A stretch of DNA of 7,470 nt, taken from contig CADBTG010000182.1 in assembly GCA_902797475.1 (NCBI GenBank), forward strand, positions 1 through 7,470, read 5' to 3'. Position 1 is the first letter of the stretch; each line of letters opens with the position of its first letter. The position numbers and the translations under genes were made by a program. This stretch comes from an uncultured Lachnospiraceae bacterium. GTDB lineage: Bacteria; Bacillota; Clostridia; Lachnospirales; Lachnospiraceae. The notes beneath the pieces are model-generated. The model was given only the letters and a program-made list of their open reading frames with translations, searched no databases and was not told the DNA's origin. Shown in pieces: positions 1 through 4,942 of the stretch.

Positions 1-828
1 AACTCTGCCGATTTCTCCTTCTGTATACATCGTATGTCTGATTAAGTTACCCTTACTGTCATATTGGTACTCACGGATCTTTTGACCGTCATGTCCAAAC
101 CATGTCTCCACGCGGCGGCCGTCATCGAAGTAATTGACTTCACCGGTCATTTGTCCGTCATCATTAAAACTTCGGAGCAGTCTTCCGCTTGAATCCAATT
201 CCACATGGTCTTCTTCCGTAACAGTCTCTTGTCCGTCTCTGTATTTTTTGATGATATAAGAAATACGGTATCCGTTTTTATCATACTTGCTCTCGTATGA
301 GGTCTCCACACTTCCGTCAGGATAATAATCCGTTTCCAGAATTCGATTTCCTCTTTCATCAAACACAAGGTCCCGCATATGATAATCATTGCCATCGGGG
401 AAGAAAACGGCTACCCCCGGGTCATCTCTATAGACAGCATACTGCTCCTGTTTAAGCAGATTGCCTTTGGAATTGTATTCCCTTACAATCTTTTGTTTTT
501 CTTCATTTTTTGTGACACGGGTGATTGGCTCTCCGTCCTGATAGATATATTCAAAACCGTATACGACATCTGCTTCTGCATAGATTGCTTTCACAACCCT
601 GCCCTGGGCGTCCGTCTCAAAAGAAATTCCCTTTTCCCCGTTATAATACAGTTCGCTCAACGCCCACACTTTCATTTTCTGCGGGGACGCTTCCCTGTCG
701 TCTTTCTTCTTTGCATCCGCGTCTGTTTTGTTCTTCGTTCCTCCGAGAACAGTAACCATCAAAAAGCCCCATGCTATCACTGCACAGACGCACATTACAA
801 GTATGATAATCACACGCTTATTCTTCAT
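1..828 (-). CDS. Membrane-anchored YD/MORN-like repeat protein, partial at its C-terminus
   Basis: This frame is open for 276 codons from an ATG at 828 to the window edge, so the end of the protein is missing. Residues 6-30 form one hydrophobic segment with no obvious signal-peptidase or lipobox site, so it is probably a membrane anchor with the rest outside the cell. A charged linker (31-52) follows. From about residue 60 on there are short repeats of the type 'Y-x-DG-x-x-x-x-x-x-YD-x-x-G-x', for example YYPDGS (168-173), YDKNGYR (182-188), FDDGRR (234-239), GHDGQKI (245-251) and YDSKGNLIR (256-264). These resemble YD/RHS-type and YwqK/MORN-variant repeats, which often bind carbohydrate or act as surface scaffolds. 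A good ribosome site (AAGGAG, about 836-841) lies in the 17-base gap after the wall hydrolase gene, so the two are probably co-transcribed. Base composition is more A+T-rich than the neighbours. The exact function is unknown. Confidence 0.8.
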   Translation of the reverse strand, partial: MKNKRVIIILVMCVCAVIAWGFLMVTVLGGTKNKTDADAKKKDDREASPQKMKVWALSELYYNGEKGISFETDAQGRVVKAIYAEADVVYGFEYIYQDGEPITRVTKNEEKQKIVREYNSKGNLLKQEQYAVYRDDPGVAVFFPDGNDYHMRDLVFDERGNRILETDYYPDGSVETSYESKYDKNGYRISYIIKKYRDGQETVTEEDHVELDSSGRLLRSFNDDGQMTGEVNYFDDGRRVETWFGHDGQKIREYQYDSKGNLIRHTMYTEGEIGRV

Positions 829-845
829 CCGTTTTCTCCTTGATG

Positions 846-2117
846 TCACCGGTTACCGGAACTGAAAATGGAGTCTCCCATCAGGAAATACTCCTTCTGC
901 GAGGCAGCAAAGTTCTGGCTTGCCTGGGAGTTCGCGTTATACATGCGGAAATACATGTAGCTGAACCGGGAGTTACGGTCATGCTGATCCGCTCCGCCCG
1001 TGAAGTCGTGTGCATGGCCGGAGTCATACAGTTCTCCCCAGGTCAGGTCCTTCGCAAGAATCTGCTTTGCAGCCTTGTTGGCGCTGACAATGCGCTTTTC
1101 GTACCAGCCGCCCTTTTCGTAGGTGTTGTTAATCCAGTTATAGTATGCCTTGGAGAAAGCACAGGGCGCATTCCTCGGATATGTCACGGAAAACTGGCTC
1201 GTGGCATAGATGACGTCGTACATGGATTTCCCGCTTTGGTACATACGGTTCTTCACGACCTGGCCGGTGCATAGCTGGTCGATGAACCAGTCATCCGACT
1301 CGGAGAAGATCAGTGCCGTCAGCAAAGCTTCTTCGCTCGCATCACGCGGCACCATCGAGCTTTCACCGTTTGAAATATAATCGCAGAAGCAATACCCGAC
1401 ACCGCCGTTATAGTCGATGCGGTACCAGTTGGCTTCGTTGCATCTGCCGGTGACATGCACCTTAGCTCCGCTCTCGAGCTTCCCGATAATCTTGCCGTTA
1501 TTGGAATTCGGCAGGTCACGGACGTTAACCGCGGAGACCACCGTCATTTCCTGATTCATTTCGGAAAATGTGTATGTTACCGTCTGGGTCGGAACCTTAG
1601 TAGGCTCCTTGGTGGGTTCTTTCGTCGGTTCCTTGGTGGGTTCCTTGGTAGGAACCTTCGTCGGCTCCTTGGTGGGAACCGGAGTAGGCGCTTTAGTAGG
1701 CGCTTTAGTCGGAGCCTTTGTGGGAGCCTTTGTGGGCGCCTTGGTAGGTGCCTTTGTTGGAGCTTTTGTAGGGGCCTTAGTCGGTGCCTTTGTCGGAGTC
1801 GGCGTCTCGGTCGGCTCGGGCTCCTCCGTCGGAGCAGGGGTCGGCGTCACTGTCAGTTCCGGGCTCGGCGTCGCGGTCGGTTCCGGGGTCGGGACAGGTG
1901 TTGCAGTCGGCACCGGCGTAGGCGTATCTGCCGTCACGAACTTCGATTCTTCTTCGACGGACGGCGTGGGATTTTCCGAAGCAACATAAGAAGCCGGTGT
2001 TGCAGACGCAGCCCCGGCTTCATCGTTTCCTCGCCAAATGTGTGCAGCAGAATACACAGCACCGAATCCCGCTGCAATGGCAATGACAAGTAATAATTTG
2101 CTTCTGGTTCTATTCAT
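846..2117 (-). CDS. Membrane-anchored cell wall hydrolase, SH3 plus SleB-like domain, with TKAP linker
   Basis: The protein has 423 residues. An N-terminal hydrophobic helix (8-26) is an uncleaved anchor or signal. A Thr/Pro-rich spacer (about 65-177) contains nine perfect TKAP units (109-144) followed by TKEP/TKVP units. A bacterial SH3-type domain (about 190-250, with VNVRDLPN and GYCFCDYIS) probably binds peptidoglycan. The C-terminal part (262-393) resembles the SleB/CwlJ-type hydrolase fold. LLTALIFSESDDW holds a Glu (273) in the place of the family's catalytic Glu, followed by GQVVKNRM, SQFSV and later FTGGA. This predicts cleavage of peptidoglycan glycan strands outside the membrane. 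SleB is a spore-germination enzyme, but many vegetative relatives exist and nothing here points to spores. The start lies 15 bases after the mscL stop and has no Shine-Dalgarno at normal distance, so translation may be coupled to mscL. Confidence 0.85.
   Translation of the reverse strand: MNRTRSKLLLVIAIAAGFGAVYSAAHIWRGNDEAGAASATPASYVASENPTPSVEEESKFVTADTPTPVPTATPVPTPEPTATPSPELTVTPTPAPTEEPEPTETPTPTKAPTKAPTKAPTKAPTKAPTKAPTKAPTKAPTKAPTPVPTKEPTKVPTKEPTKEPTKEPTKEPTKVPTQTVTYTFSEMNQEMTVVSAVNVRDLPNSNNGKIIGKLESGAKVHVTGRCNEANWYRIDYNGGVGYCFCDYISNGESSMVPRDASEEALLTALIFSESDDWFIDQLCTGQVVKNRMYQSGKSMYDVIYATSQFSVTYPRNAPCAFSKAYYNWINNTYEKGGWYEKRIVSANKAAKQILAKDLTWGELYDSGHAHDFTGGADQHDRNSRFSYMYFRMYNANSQASQNFAASQKEYFLMGDSIFSSGNR
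1587..1925 (-). repeat. Coding 12-base repeats for the Thr/Pro/Lys linker (TKAP, TKEP)
   Basis: This stretch encodes residues 65-177 of the wall hydrolase. The core at 1686-1793 is nine consecutive 12-base units, each encoding TKAP. Units differ at third positions (the Ala, Pro and Thr codons vary) while the peptide stays identical. The array therefore appears to be kept at protein level and is not a fresh DNA expansion. Such linkers typically span the peptidoglycan layer. Confidence 0.9.
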
Positions 2118-2133
2118 ACAAGAGACAATTCAT
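2110..2133 (-). other. Possible coupling mini-frame between mscL and the wall hydrolase gene
   Basis: The mscL stop overlaps an ATG (TGATG). That ATG opens a seven-codon frame (MNCLLYE) ending in TAG at 2112-2110, just past the hydrolase ATG at 2117-2115. The only Shine-Dalgarno-like string nearby, AAGGA (2137-2141), is 19 bases from the hydrolase start, too far for direct use. It may help ribosomes restart at the hydrolase gene, or it may be chance; the overlap itself is certain. Confidence 0.25.
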
Positions 2134-2612
2134 CATTCCTTCGGAAGTTCGGAAGTGCAGTGAGGGCAACGGGTTGCCTCGATGCTGATTTCGGACTTGC
2201 AGAAAGGACAAACCTTCGTCGTAGGAGCAGCCGGAGCTTCGGGCTTCTTGGTAAGGCCCTGTGCCTTGTTGAATGCCTTTATAACGAAGAACAGGCAGAG
2301 TGCCACAAGCAGGAAGCTGATGATGGCGGTAACAAATGCGCCGTATCCGAGGCAGATATAGCCTGCAGCCTGTGCTTCTTCAAGAGTGGCAGGAAGCGGC
2401 GGAACTACGCCGTCTACAGCAGGTGCATCCTTCAAAACGATGAAAGCATCGGTGAAGTTTGCCTTTCCTCCGGTAAGAACGCCGATCACAGGCATCAGAA
2501 CGTTGTTAACAAGGGACGTAATGATCGCACTGAAAGAAGCGCCGATGATCATACCTACGGCAAGATCAATCATGTTACCACGCATAATGAACTTCTTGAA
2601 TTCCTTAAACAT
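2133..2612 (-). CDS. mscL: Large-conductance mechanosensitive channel MscL with C-terminal zinc ribbon
   Basis: The protein has 159 residues. The start MFKEFKKFIMRGNMIDLAVG and the first membrane helix with SLVNNVLMPVIG (33-44) are the MscL signature. A periplasmic-side loop (about 45-85) and a second helix (about 91-112) follow. MscL forms a homopentameric pore in the inner membrane that opens under membrane tension and releases solutes on hypo-osmotic shock. The usual cytoplasmic tail is extended by an Ala/Pro-rich linker (about 122-131) and a short zinc ribbon, C135-P-F-C138 and C149-P-H-C152, spaced CxxC-x10-CxxC. Related Firmicute and Bacteroidetes MscL proteins can carry this tail, so it is unusual but not unique. 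The ribosome site AAAGGAG (2625-2631) lies 12 bases before the ATG. The gene starts 25 bases after ilvN ends, which suggests one transcript. Confidence 0.96.
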   Translation of the reverse strand: MFKEFKKFIMRGNMIDLAVGMIIGASFSAIITSLVNNVLMPVIGVLTGGKANFTDAFIVLKDAPAVDGVVPPLPATLEEAQAAGYICLGYGAFVTAIISFLLVALCLFFVIKAFNKAQGLTKKPEAPAAPTTKVCPFCKSEISIEATRCPHCTSELPKE

Positions 2613-2637
2613 AATTTAACACTTCTCCTTTCGATTC

Positions 2638-3117
2638 TCAGGAACGGCTCAGTCCGGTCAGACCGGTACGGACCAGCTCCAGTATTTTAAATTCCGAGAA
2701 GCCTGCGATGAAATCATCCAGTTTTGCAGGTTCTCCGGTAAGACGGAGCATCATGTTTTCAGGAGACACGTCGACAACTTTCGCATCGGTCCTCTCCGCA
2801 ATCGCAAGTGCTTCCTTCCGCTTCTCCGCATCCGCGGTATCCACCTTCAGAAGCAACAGTTCGCAACAGACCGAATGCTCCGGCTCCAGTTCATGAACGG
2901 AAATGACGTCCTCTAATTTCATAAGCTGTTTGACTATCTGGCTGAGCGTTTCCTCTTCTCCGCTTGCAACAACCGTCATGCGGCTGATGCTCGGGTCCTC
3001 CGTCTCGCCTACGGAAAGGCTGGCGATGTTATACCCCCGACGGGAGAAAAGCCCGGAAGTTCGGGCAAGAACTCCGGCGGTGTTCTCCACCAGAATGGAC
3101 AGAACAATCTTCCTCAT
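2638..3117 (-). CDS. ilvN: Acetolactate synthase small (regulatory) subunit
   Basis: The protein has 159 residues. It is the regulatory partner of acetohydroxyacid synthase, the first common enzyme of valine, leucine and isoleucine synthesis, and carries valine feedback. The N-terminal ACT domain (2-75) has the family pattern ENTAGVLARTSGLFSRRGYNI. Gly15 and Asn30 match the positions (Gly14 and Asn29 in E. coli IlvH) known to matter for valine inhibition, so valine sensitivity is expected. The C-terminal domain covers about 78-155. The ATG at 3117 is chosen over one 18 bases upstream because AGGAGG (3122-3127) lies 4 bases before it and family members start MRxI. The gene for the large subunit (ilvB) is not beside it; upstream lies its own promoter and then the terminator of an unrelated gene. 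It heads a unit with mscL and two envelope genes. Confidence 0.95.
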   Translation of the reverse strand: MRKIVLSILVENTAGVLARTSGLFSRRGYNIASLSVGETEDPSISRMTVVASGEEETLSQIVKQLMKLEDVISVHELEPEHSVCCELLLLKVDTADAEKRKEALAIAERTDAKVVDVSPENMMLRLTGEPAKLDDFIAGFSEFKILELVRTGLTGLSRS

Positions 3118-3151
3118 AGAGCCTCCTAAAAGCATACTGCATCCAACCTTT

Positions 3152-3180
3152 AATGTATCACATCACCCTGCGAAATTCAA
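3152..3180 (-). promoter_or_regulatory. Likely sigma-A promoter for the ilvN-mscL-hydrolase unit
   Basis: On the minus strand TTGAAT (3175-3180) is followed after 17 bases by TACATT (3152-3157). A TG lies one base before the -10, giving an extended -10. Transcription would start near 3145, leaving a short leader of about 28 bases before ilvN. This leader is too short for a T-box or attenuator, so any branched-chain control must act elsewhere. Confidence 0.55.
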
Positions 3181-3213
3181 TATTTCCGAAGGAAAATGTG
3201 ACGTTCCCCGCAC

Positions 3214-3260
3214 AAAAAAAGAAACCCCGCTGCCTTCCATTCGGAAAGAAGCGGAGCCTC
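3214..3260 (-). terminator. Intrinsic terminator after the H1-like gene
   Basis: On the minus strand a stem with arms at 3250-3260 and 3221-3231 (core CCGCT/AGCGG, extended outward by wobble pairs) carries an inner TTTCC/GGAAG helix. It is followed by seven T residues (3214-3220). It begins 21 bases after the H1-like stop codon and separates that gene from the ilvN promoter. Confidence 0.8.
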
Positions 3261-3281
3261 TTAACAATCGGTTTCCTTGAA

Positions 3282-3776
3282 TTACAGCTCGATCTTACCG
3301 GTAACGTCGCCGTTAACTACATAGTAAGCAGCGTTGTCCTCGGGCTTAACATAGAGCGTGATGTCCTTGATGGCAGCCTTGTTAGAAGCGGCATAAGCCT
3401 TCTTAGCAGCCTCAAGTACGTCCTTCATGGCAACTTCCTTGCCTGCGAACTGAAGAACTACATTGGCAGCAGCTTCCTTCTTAACAGCCTTTGCAACGGT
3501 CTTCTTTGCATCGTCGGCAACCTTCTTAACAGCCTTTGCAGCCGGAGCAGCAGCCTTCTTAACAGCCTTTGCAGCAGGCTCAGCAGCCTTCTTAACGGCC
3601 TTTGCAGCAGGCTCAGCAGCCTTCTTAACAGCCTTTGCAGCGGGCTCAGCAGCCTTCTTAACAGCCTTAACTGCAGGCTCAGCAGCCTTCTCAACACTCT
3701 TCTTTACGGCAGCAGCCTTCTTAGCGGTCTCTGCTGCAGCAACCTTTACTTCCTCAGCAACCTTCTTGGTATCCAT
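3282..3776 (-). CDS. Histone H1-like Ala/Lys-rich repeat protein with small C-terminal domain
   Basis: The protein has 164 residues. Residues 1-28 are an Ala/Lys/Glu helix-forming start. Residues 29-83 are five 11-residue repeats with consensus KKAAEPAAKAV. A basic stretch (84-103) follows, and then a compact domain (about 104-164: NVVLQFAGKEVAMKDVLEAA, later TLYVKPEDNAAYYVVNGD). The basic part resembles eukaryotic H1 tails and bacterial H1-like proteins that bind DNA without sequence preference. The C-terminal domain looks like the small domain of Lachnospiraceae-type proteins that I recall as DUF6465; this is from memory and unconfirmed. Its nine or more alternating basic and small residues give no enzyme motif. 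The frame is open further upstream, but the ATG at 3776 is preceded by GGAGG (3786-3790) at 9 bases and is preferred. The gene is a single unit with its own promoter and terminator. A nucleoid or RNA-binding role is inference. Confidence 0.85.
   Translation of the reverse strand: MDTKKVAEEVKVAAAETAKKAAAVKKSVEKAAEPAVKAVKKAAEPAAKAVKKAAEPAAKAVKKAAEPAAKAVKKAAAPAAKAVKKVADDAKKTVAKAVKKEAAANVVLQFAGKEVAMKDVLEAAKKAYAASNKAAIKDITLYVKPEDNAAYYVVNGDVTGKIEL
3528..3692 (-). repeat. Five 33-base tandem repeats in the H1-like gene
   Basis: The five units encode the 11-residue KKAAEPAAKAV motif. Units two to four differ by only one or two bases each; the first and last carry more changes. Such near-identity at third positions indicates recent copying or slippage, unlike the diverged TKAP array in the wall hydrolase gene. 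Copy number is likely to vary between strains. Confidence 0.9.
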
Positions 3777-3849
3777 AATAGAACTCCTCCGTATGATTTT
3801 GAGCCGCATATTACGCTTGCCCGGCTCTGTCCTTTTATTTTCATACGTA

Positions 3850-3878
3850 ATAATATACTCAAAAGCCTGTAAAAACAA
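3850..3878 (-). promoter_or_regulatory. Likely promoter of the H1-like gene
   Basis: On the minus strand TTGTTT (3873-3878), a 17-base spacer and TATTAT (3850-3855) form a sigma-A type promoter. An overlapping TATATT (3852-3857) is an alternative -10. The leader would be about 66 bases. The element sits in the 213-base gap between the H1-like start and the VanZ-like stop. Confidence 0.5.
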
Positions 3879-3884
3879 GGCTTT
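3862..3884. repeat. Inverted repeat over the H1-like promoter, possible operator
   Basis: The arms AAAGCCT (3862-3868) and AGGCTTT (3878-3884) are perfect 7-base complements around a 9-base centre. They span the -35 box and most of the spacer. A dimeric regulator bound here would block the promoter. Alternatively it could be a weak terminator for the VanZ-like transcript, but only TTTTGAG follows on that strand, not a clean T run. Confidence 0.4.
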
Positions 3885-3989
3885 CCGCAATTTTCTCCTT
3901 TTTGCCGAAGAACCGGTGGCTTTGGGATTCATTCTTTGCTAACTTATCCAAAAAGCCCGCGATTTTCCTGTCGTTTTTAGACTATTTGT

Positions 3990-4472
3990 CTATTTTTCGG
4001 AATCTCTCCGACGATTCGCCGCTGTCCTCTTTTTTCGGAAAATGAGAAAACAAACCCCTAAAGCAAGCAGGATCCCGCACGAATCAATCAGAACATCCGT
4101 CGGTTTCCCTGCCCTTCCGGGGACAAATGTCTGATGAAATTCATCAAGTGCTGCCGCCGTTACCGCTGCCGCAAAGGCCGTCAAATAAACCCATCCGCCC
4201 ATTGCTCCCGTCCATGCGGAAACCGTCCACAAAAGAAGCACCGCAAGAATCACAAACTCAGTCATGTGCGCCCCTTTTCGGACAAGAAGCGTCAGGGTCT
4301 CTTTCACATTTTCCGATACCGGTTTCTTCGTGAACAGGGAAAGAAGCCCGTTCACAACCTTCTCGGAAAGCCCCGACGACTCTTCCGAATCCTGCCCGGA
4401 AAATGCAAAGATGACCGCAAGCCATCCGATTGTCAAAACCGCCGAAACGATTCGGCTGAACCATTTTTTCAT
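3990..4472 (-). CDS. VanZ-like family membrane protein
   Basis: The protein has 160 residues. Family motifs are present in order: FSGQ (24-27) after the first membrane helix (about 7-24), RKGAHMTEF (65-73) at the start of the second helix, and DEFHQTFVPGRAGKPTDVLI (110-129) before the last helix (about 130-145). A third helix lies at about 93-109. The C-terminus is a basic cytoplasmic tail. VanZ from the teicoplanin resistance cluster gives low-level teicoplanin resistance, but most relatives are stand-alone proteins of unknown role in the membrane. No van genes are nearby, so a resistance role should not be assumed. The ATG at 4472 has a modest AGGA site about 12 bases upstream. The gene is divergent from the T-box/paaK unit and its promoter has a perfect TATAAT. 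Confidence 0.9.
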   Translation of the reverse strand: MKKWFSRIVSAVLTIGWLAVIFAFSGQDSEESSGLSEKVVNGLLSLFTKKPVSENVKETLTLLVRKGAHMTEFVILAVLLLWTVSAWTGAMGGWVYLTAFAAAVTAAALDEFHQTFVPGRAGKPTDVLIDSCGILLALGVCFLIFRKKRTAANRRRDSEK

Positions 4473-4522
4473 AGTGTTCGCATCCTGTCTTTACGGTCCC
4501 GAATATAGCTCAGAAGGAACCG

Positions 4523-4540
4523 GGAGAGATCTTCCTCTCC
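4523..4540 (-). other. Leader hairpin upstream of the VanZ-like gene
   Basis: GGAGAG (4523-4528) and CTCTCC (4535-4540) are perfect complements around a 6-base loop. They lie in the roughly 76-base leader of the VanZ-like transcript, about 50 bases before the start codon. No T run follows, so it is not a terminator. It could stabilise the RNA or bind a regulator; the role is unknown. Confidence 0.35.
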
Positions 4541-4555
4541 TTTTCCGACAGTCAC

Positions 4556-4584
4556 ATTATAATTCGGTTTCCGGACCCGGGCAA
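4556..4584 (-). promoter_or_regulatory. Promoter of the VanZ-like gene
   Basis: On the minus strand TTGCCC (4579-4584), a 17-base spacer and a perfect TATAAT (4556-4561) form a sigma-A promoter. It is divergent from the T-box promoter, with 20 bases between the two -35 boxes. A regulator binding between them could affect both. Confidence 0.65.
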
Positions 4585-4604
4585 GCAATTCCGAAAAAAA
4601 GTTC

Positions 4605-4633
4605 TTGACAGAGCCCCCGGGTTGGGATATATT
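4605..4633 (+). promoter_or_regulatory. Strong promoter of the T-box/paaK unit
   Basis: A perfect TTGACA (4605-4610), a 17-base spacer and TATATT (4628-4633) form a near-consensus sigma-A promoter. Transcription would begin near 4640, immediately upstream of T-box Stem I. A strong constitutive promoter followed by a conditional terminator is the usual T-box layout. Confidence 0.85.
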
Positions 4634-4639
4634 CTTCTC

Positions 4640-4903
4640 AAATGCAATGACCGGGAACCAGTACGAAATCCGTATTCCCTTACAGCGAGCCGGGCGTGGT
4701 GAGAGCCGGCACCGAAGACCTTCCGAATTCCTCCCGAGAGCAGCGTGTTGAACAGCTTCGCTAAGTAGGCATCGCCGGCTGCGTCCGTTATCGCGATAGG
4801 ACATGAATGTGTCTGAATGAGGGTATGCCTGGCATACTGAATTGAGGTGGTACCACGGGTGAATCGCTCGTCCTCTGTTAACGGAGGACGGGCTTTATTT
4901 TTT
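4640..4903 (+). promoter_or_regulatory. T-box riboswitch, probable tRNA-Phe (UUC specifier)
   Basis: A T-box leader binds a specific tRNA and prevents termination when that tRNA is uncharged. Stem I closes with CGGGA (4652-4656) and TCCCG (4732-4736). The loop E strand AGTA (4660-4663) faces GAA (4725-4727), and the next triplet, TTC (4728-4730), is the specifier, reading phenylalanine. The distal hairpin GCCGG/CCGGC (4689-4693/4706-4710) carries the usual TGGTGAGAG loop. A short hairpin lies at 4823-4837 (Stem III). The T-box GAGGTGGTACCACG (4844-4857) forms the antiterminator GAGG[TGGTACC]ACG with CGTCCTC (4869-4875), with the standard 7-base bulge. The bulge TGGT pairs ACCA, so the tRNA must have A73, as tRNA-Phe does; bacterial tRNA-Trp and tRNA-Ser have G73. 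One oddity is that the base after the specifier is C rather than the usual purine. The T-box call is firm; the Phe call is good but read by eye. Confidence 0.93.
4866..4903 (+). terminator. T-box regulated terminator
   Basis: The stem GCTCGTCCTCTG (4866-4877), TTAA loop and CGGAGGACGGGC (4882-4893) give 12 pairs with wobbles, followed by TTTATTTTTT (4894-4903). Its left arm includes the bases used by the antiterminator (4869-4875), so the two folds exclude each other. An extra CCGTCCTC copy of the left-arm sequence follows at 4904-4911. Confidence 0.92.
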
Positions 4904-4942
4904 CCGTCCTCATGGCAAATACCATTTATCATGGAGGTACAA

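Noticed and set aside
147..395. An 82-codon minus-strand frame near the left edge.
   Set aside because: It lies out of frame inside the longer YD-repeat gene and has no ribosome site or domain.
1587..1925. The 12-base repeats as a CRISPR-like or non-coding array.
   Set aside because: Units are contiguous without spacers and encode a regular linker in frame.
1455..2093. Long plus-strand open frames rich in Val/Gly/Ala or Arg opposite the hydrolase linker.
   Set aside because: They are mirror products of the 12-base repeats on the other strand, with no ribosome site and no recognisable domain.
3118..3135. An ATG 18 bases upstream as the start of ilvN.
   Set aside because: The AGGAGG site lies inside that extension and serves the later ATG; the family start MRxI matches the later one.
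3153..3942. Plus-strand frames with LLNSLCS or AFLTAFAAGSA repeats opposite the H1-like gene.
   Set aside because: They arise from the 33-base repeats read backwards; the minus-strand gene has promoter, ribosome site and terminator.
3978..3992. Palindrome TAGAC-TATTT-GTCTA with TTTTT on the plus side, terminator-like.
   Set aside because: Only five A+T-rich pairs, no plus-strand gene upstream, and no T run on the strand of the VanZ-like gene.
3990..4472. Glycopeptide resistance role from the VanZ-like name.
   Set aside because: No vanHAX-type or regulatory genes are nearby, and most members of this family are unrelated to resistance.
4847..4942. An in-frame upstream ATG would extend PaaK by 32 residues.
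   Set aside because: The extension overlaps the T-box antiterminator and terminator, has no family likeness, and the ATG at 4943 has a good GGAGG site.
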